A stretch of DNA of 64,000 nucleotides. Origin: Deinococcus roseus (GTDB taxonomy: Bacteria; Deinococcota; Deinococci; Deinococcales; Deinococcaceae). A program made the translations under genes and the position numbers. Positions 7,842 to 14,531 of the stretch are shown here, one piece after another; the first letter of the stretch is position 1, and each line of letters opens with the position of its first letter. The notes beneath the pieces were generated by a model. That model searched no databases. It had not been told where the DNA came from and saw only the letters and a program-made list of their open reading frames with translations. The stretch spans positions 42,458-106,457 of the forward strand of contig NZ_BMOD01000018.1 of the NCBI RefSeq assembly GCF_014646895.1. The letters run 5' to 3'.

Positions 7842-8668
7842 AATTCATTCCAGTCACCACTTTCGGTCCCCGTTACCCGCTGGATGATCTGATTCGCCCT
7901 TACTTGCCCCGACTGGTGGACACCGTGATGGTGTCCTACCAATACGCCCTGCAAATGAGCCCGGAGAAACGCCCCCCGCTGGCCTTGATGGTGGACTCCG
8001 GTGGGTTTGTGAGCCGCAGGTCAGATGCCAGACTGATCCCCATGCATGACCGGGCGGCCATCCAGGTGGGCAGCGAACTGCTCACCCCGGAAGAAGTACT
8101 GTCTTTTCAGGAAGCACACGCCGACACGGCTTTCACCCTGGATTTCATGCTCACCCCGGAGTTGAGTGCCAGAGAACGCAGGAAGCGTTGCGAGTGGACC
8201 GTCACCAATGCCGTGTGGGCCAAGCAGAACCAGCAGCACTCCAGCATGAAACTGTATGCCAGTTTGCAGGCCTGCTGTGCCCACACGGCCCGGGAAGCTG
8301 CGAAGACCTACCGGGATGCAGGTTTTGATGGAATTGGTGTGGGGGGACTGGTGCCGCGACTGAACGACAAAACGGAATTGAGAACCCTCCTTGAACCTGT
8401 CCTTGAAGAGGCAGGGGATTTGCCAGTGCACGCTTTTGGGCTGGGAAGCCCGAAGTTGCTGCTCCTGCTGCAGGAGATAGGGGTTCATTCTGCAGACTCC
8501 AGCAGTTTCGTGCAGTGGGCAGCGAGCGGAGAGAACTGGCAGGGCAAAGTCCCACAGGGCCACCTCTCTCCTCATGGACGCATGCATCTGGCCTTGCAGA
8601 ACCTGCAGGAGGTGTTGCTGACCCTGGGGGATCCAGCGGTTCAGTTTTGCTTGCGTCAGACCGCATGA
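7838..8668 (+). CDS. tRNA-guanine transglycosylase superfamily protein, DpdA-like
   Basis: A 276-residue protein with a TIM-barrel TGT layout: VDSGGF (52-57, D53 equivalent to the TGT base-binding Asp), TPEE and the Q-E-x-H-A-D stretch (83-96), GIGVGGLVPR (165-174, the GG-L loop that recognises the incoming base), HAFGLGSP (198-205) and ADSSSF (219-224), whose D220 fits the catalytic nucleophile. TGT enzymes exchange a purine for a 7-deazaguanine. DpdA members do this in DNA. The CxCxxC zinc site of canonical TGT after the nucleophile is not present, so this is a divergent member. It starts within the helicase stop (ATGA) behind AAGGAGA. No preQ0 synthesis gene lies in the window, so a host supply would be needed. 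Activity on DNA rather than RNA is inferred from the helicase partner. Confidence 0.75.
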   Translation: MKFIPVTTFGPRYPLDDLIRPYLPRLVDTVMVSYQYALQMSPEKRPPLALMVDSGGFVSRRSDARLIPMHDRAAIQVGSELLTPEEVLSFQEAHADTAFTLDFMLTPELSARERRKRCEWTVTNAVWAKQNQQHSSMKLYASLQACCAHTAREAAKTYRDAGFDGIGVGGLVPRLNDKTELRTLLEPVLEEAGDLPVHAFGLGSPKLLLLLQEIGVHSADSSSFVQWAASGENWQGKVPQGHLSPHGRMHLALQNLQEVLLTLGDPAVQFCLRQTA

Positions 8669-8712
8669 AGGGTCAGCTGCCCAACAAACGCCACATCAGG
8701 CAAAAGAAAAAG

Positions 8713-8735
8713 ACCGTGGACTTCCCACGGTTTTT
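8713..8735 (+). terminator. Rho-independent terminator after the transglycosylase gene
   Basis: Stem ACCGTGG/CCACGGT with a 5-nt loop followed by a run of T. It ends the helicase-transglycosylase operon 45 bp after the stop. Confidence 0.8.
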
Positions 8736-9013
8736 CTGTGGTGAGACAAGGTGTCGGTTCCAATGGGTGCTTAGAGCAGGCATGACTTTGACACATCTGA
8801 AAAGCAGCGCCTGTAGGAGAGGGCAAGGTTGCCGTTTTCATGGCTGATCGAAGGCAATTCCCGGTGCATCATGCTTTTTCTGAGGATTATACAAGGGTAA
8901 ATTTTTTGTTTGAGATGATATTTGTTCATTCCCTGCATAAACTTGGAGCAATAAGGGAATTCCCTGGCTGTACAAGAACATGTGCCACTGAGGAATTTGG
9001 TTATGCTTAATTT
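8736..9013. other. Intergenic stretch without recognised gene
   Basis: About 280 bp between the terminator and the nuclease gene. It is AT-rich around 8870-8960. No ORF with coding character and no strong -10 box next to a start was identified. Confidence 0.5.
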
Positions 9014-9646
9014 GTGCATCATCAATTTGGATTCAAAATGTCTCTGTGCTTTTTTTGCCTGTTGGTCAGTTCCGCAGGTCAGGCTGAAGCAGTGTCCTGG
9101 AGTGGGCTGGCCAGTGTGGTTGATGGCGACACGCTGCTGCTGCACGGCCAGAAGCATAGGTTGTGGGGCATCGATGCCCCGGAATCCAGCCAGAGTTGTC
9201 TTGATGGTGACAACAAATCTTTCCGCTGTGGTCAGCAAGTGGCTTTGCGACTCGCCGACAAAATACGCCACAAGACCATCACCTGCGTCAAAAAAGACCA
9301 GGACCGTTATGGTCGCATGGTATCGGTGTGCAGCATCCAGGGGGACAGCCGCAGCCTCAATGCCTGGCTGGTGTCCCAGGGGAATGCGTTCGCATACACG
9401 CAATACAGCAGATCCTTCCTGCCCGAACAACAGCAGGCCAAAACCAAAAAGCTGGGTTTGTGGTCCGGCAGGTTCCAGTGGCCGTGGGAGTACCGCAAAA
9501 ACCCCCAGTCTCCCCTCTCCACCACAGAGGTCTACTACCGCAACTGCAAGGAAGTCCGGGCGGCAGGGGTCGCCCCCCTCCATCAAGGCCAGCCCGGATA
9601 CAGGGCTGCCCTTGATCAGGATCAAGACCGCCTGGCCTGTGAATGA
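9014..9646 (+). CDS. Secreted thermonuclease (SNase-like) with Excalibur calcium-binding domain
   Basis: A 210-residue protein with a short signal peptide (hydrophobic CFFCLLVSSAG, cleavage near AEA). The staphylococcal nuclease fold follows: VDGDT (36-40), HRLWGIDAPE (48-57) with the ligand Asp and catalytic Arg/Glu, and DRYGR (97-101). The C-terminus (VYYRNC... DQDQDRLACE) is an Excalibur domain, a small DxDxDxxxCE calcium-binding motif common on secreted nucleases. It should degrade DNA or RNA outside the membrane with calcium. The start is GTG 9014; ATG 9038 gives a shorter signal peptide without a basic residue, so GTG is preferred. No clear ribosome binding site is seen for either. Confidence 0.88.
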   Translation: MHHQFGFKMSLCFFCLLVSSAGQAEAVSWSGLASVVDGDTLLLHGQKHRLWGIDAPESSQSCLDGDNKSFRCGQQVALRLADKIRHKTITCVKKDQDRYGRMVSVCSIQGDSRSLNAWLVSQGNAFAYTQYSRSFLPEQQQAKTKKLGLWSGRFQWPWEYRKNPQSPLSTTEVYYRNCKEVRAAGVAPLHQGQPGYRAALDQDQDRLACE

Positions 9647-9716
9647 TGTGCAGCCAACCGGGAAACCCCTGATGCAAGTTCGCCCTTCCACACTTTAGAA
9701 TTCCAGCGAGGTCACC

Positions 9717-10748
9717 ATGCGAAAATCCCTCTTGATGCTTTCACTTCCACTTTATGCTTCTATCGCCCAGGCCCAGACCACAGACACCCAGGCTTTCCTC
9801 ACCCTCAAATCCTTTGAGTGCGTGCAGGGAGCCCGTGACTGCTCGGTCAACCAGAGCCTGTATTCCAGCCTCAAAGAGGCCCTGCAGAAATCCAACCGTT
9901 TCCGCATTTTCGAAGACCAGAACGTCAGCGAACTCACCCTCAGCGGAGCCATCACCGACGTCAGACAGGTGACCACGGGCATTCTGGGCTTCACCGAAAC
10001 CACCCTCATCGTCAAAGTCAGCGTGGAACTGAAAGACCACGTCAGTTCAGAAGTGCTGTGGGCCGGAAACTTTGAAGGCAACTCCAAAGCCGGAGGAGCA
10101 AACTTCTTTGGCATTCAGGTCCAGGAAAGCAATTCTGTTGCGGTTGCAGCGGCCAGTGTGGCCAACCAGGTCACCAGCCAGTTGCTGACCGTGCCTGCCC
10201 TGAAAGGCTACCTCACCCACCAGCCAGGAGAGCGCGCCATTCCCCGGCAGGCAGCAGTGCCTCAAAACACCCCACAGCAAGGCAACACCTTCACCCCACA
10301 ACCGGCAGGCAACGCTTCAGTGGGATCTTCGGTGGAACTGTTCTTGCTGTCCCTCAAAACCCTGAATTTCTCTGGACTGAATTCCCTGCTCACCGACGAT
10401 TACGTCAACAGCTTTGCCCTGGAAGGCCTGCAGAAACAAATCACCGCAGAAGCCGTGAGCAAAGCCTCCCAGGTGCAGTACCGCTACCAACTGCAATCCC
10501 AGTCTCCTCAGGTCACCACCCTGAACCTGGGTTACACCCTGCCCGGCCAGGGGGAGAAGTTGATCAGTTTGACGTTGATGGACGCCAGTGTGATGCAAAT
10601 GCCTGGCAAGACCGGGATGCGGGTGGTTTATTTTGCCCCCACCAGTCCTTACGCTTCTGCCATCAACACCATGCCGATGTTCAAGGTGTCTGTAGATGGA
10701 CTGACGCAACTGTTGGCCGATGTGAAGGCTTTTTCTGGAATCAACTGA
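9717..10748 (+). CDS. Secreted protein with CsgG-like N-terminal region
   Basis: A 343-residue exported protein with a signal peptide (KSLLMLSLPLYASIAQAQ). Residues about 30-150 resemble the CsgG/periplasmic assembly fold: SLKEALQKSNRFRIFE, the segment TTGILGFTETTLIVKVSVE, then WAGNFEGNSKA, as in proteins that combine a 'TolB-N-like' domain with a beta-rich lipoprotein core. The middle is Gln/Pro-rich, and the last ~140 residues (SSVELFLLSLKTLNFSGLN...) are of unknown fold. No lipobox is present. Start ATG 9717 has GAGG nearby. Function is unknown; the CsgG relation is a by-eye suggestion. Confidence 0.55.
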   Translation: MRKSLLMLSLPLYASIAQAQTTDTQAFLTLKSFECVQGARDCSVNQSLYSSLKEALQKSNRFRIFEDQNVSELTLSGAITDVRQVTTGILGFTETTLIVKVSVELKDHVSSEVLWAGNFEGNSKAGGANFFGIQVQESNSVAVAAASVANQVTSQLLTVPALKGYLTHQPGERAIPRQAAVPQNTPQQGNTFTPQPAGNASVGSSVELFLLSLKTLNFSGLNSLLTDDYVNSFALEGLQKQITAEAVSKASQVQYRYQLQSQSPQVTTLNLGYTLPGQGEKLISLTLMDASVMQMPGKTGMRVVYFAPTSPYASAINTMPMFKVSVDGLTQLLADVKAFSGIN

Positions 10749-10807
10749 ACCTTTGGGTCACCCGACGCAAAACACTTCAACAAGAAAACCTGAATACGGA
10801 GGTCCAC

Positions 10808-11098
10808 ATGGGAACATGGCTCACTGGAACACTGAAAGTCACTGGAAGCAAGAACTTTTCTCAGGGCGAAGGCAAAGCCACAGAACTTGTGACCAGCGAC
10901 TTCAATCAAAAACTCAAAGAGAAATTGGAGCAGTACTTTCCCAACGCAAGCATCATGGTTGATGTCTCTCACAGCCTTGAGCCTTCAAAATACTTGATGA
11001 TCGACCATCCCCTCCAGAGGGACCAGACATTTGCCAGTTTGGATCTGGCAGTGGACAAACTGGAAGTGGAAGCATACCAAGAGGCCCTCAGGACCTGA
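10808..11098 (+). CDS. Hypothetical protein, 96 residues
   Basis: A soluble protein starting at ATG 10808 behind GGAGGTCC. It has no signal peptide or membrane segment. The sequence (TLKVTGSKNFSQGEGKATELV, then DVSHSLEPSKYLMIDHP) does not match a family known to me. The good ribosome binding site, and a terminator 65 bp after the stop, support a real gene. Confidence 0.6.
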   Translation: MGTWLTGTLKVTGSKNFSQGEGKATELVTSDFNQKLKEKLEQYFPNASIMVDVSHSLEPSKYLMIDHPLQRDQTFASLDLAVDKLEVEAYQEALRT

Positions 11099-11162
11099 TC
11101 AACTTCCGAAGGTTTGGTGATTGAAATCGGCGGTGTTCATTCTGCGCTCCACTCTGCTTCAA

Positions 11163-11184
11163 CCCCTGCAAATGCAGGGGTTTT
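11163..11184 (+). terminator. Terminator hairpin after the 96-residue gene
   Basis: Perfect 8-bp stem CCCCTGCA/TGCAGGGG with a 2-nt loop followed by TTTT. Confidence 0.75.
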
Positions 11185-11338
11185 CATGTTTGCAGAGAAG
11201 AGGATTTTATTCTCAAAGGAAACACGGACTGGAAAACTATACTGCAATTCCAGGTTTTTCGTAATGGAGTTCTTCCCTATTAAAAATGATCTGAGCTTCC
11301 GCAAGAATTTAAATTGGGTGATAAGGCGGAGGTAAATT

Positions 11339-11767
11339 GTGCCAAAGAGAAACCTGGGCATTGCAAAAGAACCGGATCCAGTCAGCAGGAAGTCAGATGG
11401 GTACTTCAGTGCACTTGTGAAGTTGGTGCCCAGTGAAGCCCTGGGTTTGTATCTGGCCCTGGACAACCTCATCAAGAACTCTCAGGGGAAAGAAACGGTG
11501 GACACCATCGGTTATCAGAATCTTGCAATCATGATATCTGCGGGGGTTTGTTTTGTTCTGGCTCTGGTTTCCAGGTACTTCAACGCCAGGAATCCTGACA
11601 ATTCCGTGCAGTGGTTGAATGTTTGCCTGGGTGGACTTGCTTTCATCATCTGGTTGATGGCCATCGGAGGTCCATTTGAGGGCATCCCTGACATCAAGTT
11701 GATTTCGGGCATGACCACCATCATTTTCATGAGCGTTGTGCCGTTTTTAACCATCAGCAGACGATGA
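11339..11767 (+). CDS. Small polytopic membrane protein
   Basis: A 142-residue protein starting at GTG 11339 with GGCGGAGG 7 nt upstream. After a soluble N-terminus with LVKLVPSEALGLYLALD it has three hydrophobic segments (around residues 59-76, 90-108 and 120-138). Function unknown. A TATACT box at 11238-11243 could be its promoter, giving a ~90-nt leader. The LVPSEALGLYLA region resembles small membrane proteins whose first helix carries a 'VPxE' motif, but no role can be given. Confidence 0.7.
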   Translation: MPKRNLGIAKEPDPVSRKSDGYFSALVKLVPSEALGLYLALDNLIKNSQGKETVDTIGYQNLAIMISAGVCFVLALVSRYFNARNPDNSVQWLNVCLGGLAFIIWLMAIGGPFEGIPDIKLISGMTTIIFMSVVPFLTISRR

Positions 11768-11796
11768 TTTTTCTTCAAGCCACGCCATAGAAAGAC

Positions 11797-11826
11797 AGCA
11801 GCTGCAGGGATTTCCCTGCAGCTGCT
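11797..11826. terminator. Strong hairpin between convergent genes
   Basis: A perfect 13-bp stem (AGCAGCTGCAGGG and its complement) with a 4-nt ATTT loop between the membrane protein (+) and lipoprotein (-) genes. There is no real T-run on either side, so it may act as a bidirectional block. Confidence 0.55.
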
Positions 11827-11847
11827 CTCGACGGGATCGGGCAGGCA

Positions 11848-12594
11848 TCACTGCAAAAGACTGAGCTGCAGTGTGCCCAGGTCCCGGCTGTCTGTCATGG
11901 AGAAGCTCTGGTCGATGGTGACACTGGAGCCCACCACAGTGGTGGTGATGTCTCCGTTGATGTTCAACTGGTTCCAGCCCTGGGCGAGTTGGGTGTCAAT
12001 GTCATAGTTGAGGGTGTTGGTGGAGACACTGGTTTTGTAGGTACAAGATTGCTTGCCGAGGATCCGTCCAGCTGTGTGGCTGTAGGCCAGCTGGACGCTT
12101 TGCATGCTGGCGGTGTTGCGGGCCTCCCCTTGCTCTTTCAGGGTGGTTTTTTGGATGGCGGCGGGCTTGGCAGCGTCCCCGTAATTCAGCATGAAGGTCA
12201 CCCCAAAGTTCCCTTTGAAGTCGCTCAGGTTGCTGTTGAGGTTGCCGGAGCACTGCACCTCCCAGGTGCCGGAGGTGGGTTTGCCGTAGTCTTTGACGGC
12301 TTCGATGGTCGCTTCAGGGTTGGTGTGGGTAAGGTCAAAGGTCACCTGGGTTTTACCGGGGTTGAGGGTGCCTGTCACCAGCAGGGGGGCGTGGCCTGCA
12401 GGCTGGAGGATGTACAGGGTGACTCCGGTGAGGCCTGTGGTGGCTTTGCTGTCCAGGGGAACAGTGAAGGTCTGGACGGCTCCGTTGGCGGTTCTGTTGG
12501 TGATGGTGGCTTTGGTGCTGGGGACGACCGAGCCGCAGGACACCAGGGTGGTGAGGATCGCTCCGAACAGCAGGGGGGCGGTGGTGGTTTTCAT
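11848..12594 (-). CDS. Lipoprotein of unknown function
   Basis: A 248-residue protein with a lipoprotein signal: LLFGAILTTLVSCG, where the Cys after L-V-S is the lipidation site. The rest is beta-rich and Thr/Asn-rich, typical of surface or envelope lipoproteins of Deinococcus plasmids. The start at 12594 follows GAAGGAGAAAAGC on the minus strand; longer open frames upstream are not supported. It has a GTWEVQC segment and one further Cys (KQSCTYK) that may form a disulfide. No family is recognised. Confidence 0.75.
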   Translation of the reverse strand: MKTTTAPLLFGAILTTLVSCGSVVPSTKATITNRTANGAVQTFTVPLDSKATTGLTGVTLYILQPAGHAPLLVTGTLNPGKTQVTFDLTHTNPEATIEAVKDYGKPTSGTWEVQCSGNLNSNLSDFKGNFGVTFMLNYGDAAKPAAIQKTTLKEQGEARNTASMQSVQLAYSHTAGRILGKQSCTYKTSVSTNTLNYDIDTQLAQGWNQLNINGDITTTVVGSSVTIDQSFSMTDSRDLGTLQLSLLQ

Positions 12595-12723
12595 GCTTTT
12601 CTCCTTCTTTTGAGAGGAATATGGATTGACAGTATCATCACCATATATCAGAGCATTATAAAAAATCCAGGCATTAAAGTTTTTCTGGTGTAAAATCTGA
12701 TTTGCGAGCATCATTTTTGTGGT

Positions 12724-13332
12724 GTGAGGTTGGGGGTGAGTGTGGAATTGAATCTGGAATTCAGGCGACAGGTGCGCACCGCAGCGCTGGTGGCAGCCAT
12801 TGTGTTCAGCAATGCCTGTGGGGCGGTCTTCACTTCGGTCAGTGTGTTGTTCCTGGTGGGGGTGTGGAACAGCTTGAAGCACGACCTTGATGGACTGGGG
12901 GTGATTGGCCCCTGGTTTGTGGTGATGTTGATCAGTGGCATCACTTTGTTGGTGGCGGGCAAGCAACTCAACGCCTGGACTGTGCCCAGCATGCGAATGT
13001 TGACGTGGGTGGGACTTGAAGCTCTGTTGTGGGGGGCGATTGCCCTGCTGATGCGTCAAGGACCGGATTTTCCACTGGTGGGCAATTCGGCCATGTTTAC
13101 TGTCTGCAGCATTGCGGTGGTGACCGGTCTGTTCACGTTGGCCATGGGAAAAATGCGCCAGCAGACGGGGGACGCACAGGGATGGGTGGATGTCACGCAC
13201 CCGTTGTATGCAGCCATGCAGAAATGGGAAGTTCACAGCAGTGGGATGGAATTCTGGCAACGCCTGGGGGTGTGTTATGCCATTCCGGTGATGTTTCTGG
13301 TGTTGTGCTGGGTGTGGATCACTGTTCGTTGA
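12724..13332 (+). CDS. Polytopic membrane protein, hypothetical
   Basis: About 200 residues with five to six hydrophobic segments: AALVAAIVFSNACGAVF, GVIGPWFVVMLISGITLLV, LTWVGLEALLWGAIALL, FTVCSIAVVTGLFTLAM and LGVCYAIPVMFLVLCWVWI. The frame opens at GTG 12724; GTG 12736 or 12742, which follow a G-rich stretch, may be the true start. Function unknown. It is followed closely by a terminator and stands alone as a transcription unit. Confidence 0.65.
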   Translation: MRLGVSVELNLEFRRQVRTAALVAAIVFSNACGAVFTSVSVLFLVGVWNSLKHDLDGLGVIGPWFVVMLISGITLLVAGKQLNAWTVPSMRMLTWVGLEALLWGAIALLMRQGPDFPLVGNSAMFTVCSIAVVTGLFTLAMGKMRQQTGDAQGWVDVTHPLYAAMQKWEVHSSGMEFWQRLGVCYAIPVMFLVLCWVWITVR

Positions 13333-13345
13333 GGGCAGAAAGATA

Positions 13346-13376
13346 AAAAGGGGCTTCTTTGCAAGCCTCTTTTTTG
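13346..13376 (+). terminator. Terminator after the membrane protein gene
   Basis: An 11-bp stem (AAAAGGGGCTT paired with AAGCCTCTTTT, one G-U pair) followed by T residues, starting 13 bp after the stop. Confidence 0.75.
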
Positions 13377-13454
13377 TTGATTGCTGTCTGCGACGGATTG
13401 ATCTTGTTGATTATATCTTATACAATCAGCAAGATAAGTCATGCAGGAGGCACC

Positions 13455-13928
13455 ATGCTCAGAGCACCCACCAGAACCCACCCTTCAAAACACCGCACAC
13501 CCTCCCTGTTCCAGCGGCTCAGAGGAGCCAAGCAACCCTGGCCAGAACAGCACCCTGAACACTTCCCCATTCCACAATGGTCCGGCCCCCTGGAGTTCGG
13601 ACACCACCTGCCTGAACGTCTCACCAGCACCTTTCAGGGCCGTTACCCGCTGTTTGGACTGGAGGTCACCAGTTCCAACGGACAGCACTACACCCTTCCC
13701 CCCACCCTCAATCCTTTCTCAGGGATTCCTGTGGTGGGGTGGCACATCCAGTATCTGGACCCCAAAACTTGCCGATTGACCCTGGCCACCATCGAGCGCA
13801 TCGGACGGGTGGATCTAGATGGAAATTGTTTTGTGACCGCAGCACGCCCTGCCCAGCAACCCTTGCCTTTGACCCCGACCACCCTCCACCACTACTTCAG
13901 CCAGTTGCCCTGGACTGCATTGAATTGA
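13455..13928 (+). CDS. Hypothetical protein, first gene of the beta-CASP operon
   Basis: A 157-residue soluble protein from ATG 13455 with AGGAGG 5 nt upstream; an in-frame start at 13359 is less likely. The N-terminus is basic and Pro-rich. The central part (GRYPLFGLEVTSSNGQHYTL, then WHIQYLDPKTCRLTLATIERIGRV) looks like a small beta-barrel, somewhat like WYL-type or SH3-type domains, but this is only an impression. A promoter with TTATACAAT lies just upstream. The RHH gene starts 40 bp after the stop, so the four genes to 16391 are probably co-transcribed. Confidence 0.65.
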   Translation: MLRAPTRTHPSKHRTPSLFQRLRGAKQPWPEQHPEHFPIPQWSGPLEFGHHLPERLTSTFQGRYPLFGLEVTSSNGQHYTLPPTLNPFSGIPVVGWHIQYLDPKTCRLTLATIERIGRVDLDGNCFVTAARPAQQPLPLTPTTLHHYFSQLPWTALN

Positions 13929-13968
13929 CCTGTGCGACAGCACCTGTACAATCAATCCAGAGGACACC

Positions 13969-14253
13969 ATGAGCAAAAGCAAAGGCCACCCGGGATGGGG
14001 CGGACCCCGCAGGAACGCCGGTGGAAAACGCCGAAACGCAGGCGCACCCCGCAAAATGCAGGACCCTGTGCCCGTCACCGTGCTGATCGAATCCGACCTG
14101 AAACAGTGGTATGCGGAACAGGCCAAAATGCAAAACCAGGATTCATCCGAATTGATGCGAGAAGCCCTCACCGAGCACCAGAAACGCACCCTTCAAAAGG
14201 CCGCCCGTGAGGCCCGCAAAGTCACCCCACCAAAAGAGGAAACCCCACCATGA
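13969..14253 (+). CDS. Ribbon-helix-helix-like DNA-binding protein with basic AT-hook-like N-terminus
   Basis: A 94-residue protein. The N-terminus has repeated Gly-Arg-Asn elements (GGPRRNAGGKRRNAGAPRK) like the 'GGxRxGAGRK' basic tails of plasmid DNA-binding proteins. Residues 33-70 (VTVLIESDLKQWYAEQA then SSELMREALTEHQ) fit a CopG/RHH fold: a short strand followed by two helices. RHH proteins bind operator DNA as dimers and often regulate their own operon or act as antitoxins. AGAGGA precedes the ATG. Its stop overlaps the start of the next gene (ATGA). Confidence 0.65.
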   Translation: MSKSKGHPGWGGPRRNAGGKRRNAGAPRKMQDPVPVTVLIESDLKQWYAEQAKMQNQDSSELMREALTEHQKRTLQKAAREARKVTPPKEETPP

Positions 14254-14513
14254 AAAACCAGGCAGAAAACAAAATCCACTGTGCTGCCCCTGAAACCGAA
14301 CCCCAGGTCAAACACCAGCCTGCGGAACCGGAAAGCCTGATCCAGCGGGCCAAGCGAGAGCCAGCGTGGTTCATGGGCATGCTGAACGCGTTTGAGCTGG
14401 ATGACCTGCCAGGCAGGCAACTCGACGGCATCCAGCAAACCCTGGAAGCCCTGGATGAACAGGCCACCCTGGAAGACTTCCTGCACCTGTTCACCGTCAA
14501 AACCACCAATTGA
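14250..14513 (+). CDS. Hypothetical protein, 87 residues, coupled to the RHH gene
   Basis: It starts in the ATGA overlap with the RHH gene, so translation is likely coupled. It is soluble and mostly helical in its C-terminal half (ESLIQRAKREPAWFMGMLNAFEL, LPGRQLDGIQQTLEALDEQ). No family is recognised. Its place between a DNA-binding protein and a beta-CASP nuclease suggests a partner or modulator of either. Confidence 0.65.
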   Translation: MKNQAENKIHCAAPETEPQVKHQPAEPESLIQRAKREPAWFMGMLNAFELDDLPGRQLDGIQQTLEALDEQATLEDFLHLFTVKTTN

Positions 14514-14531
14514 ACCTTTTGGAGGATTCAC

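Noticed and set aside
11114..11335. 73-codon ORF on the + strand
   Set aside because: It runs through a terminator hairpin and lacks a start signal or recognisable sequence.
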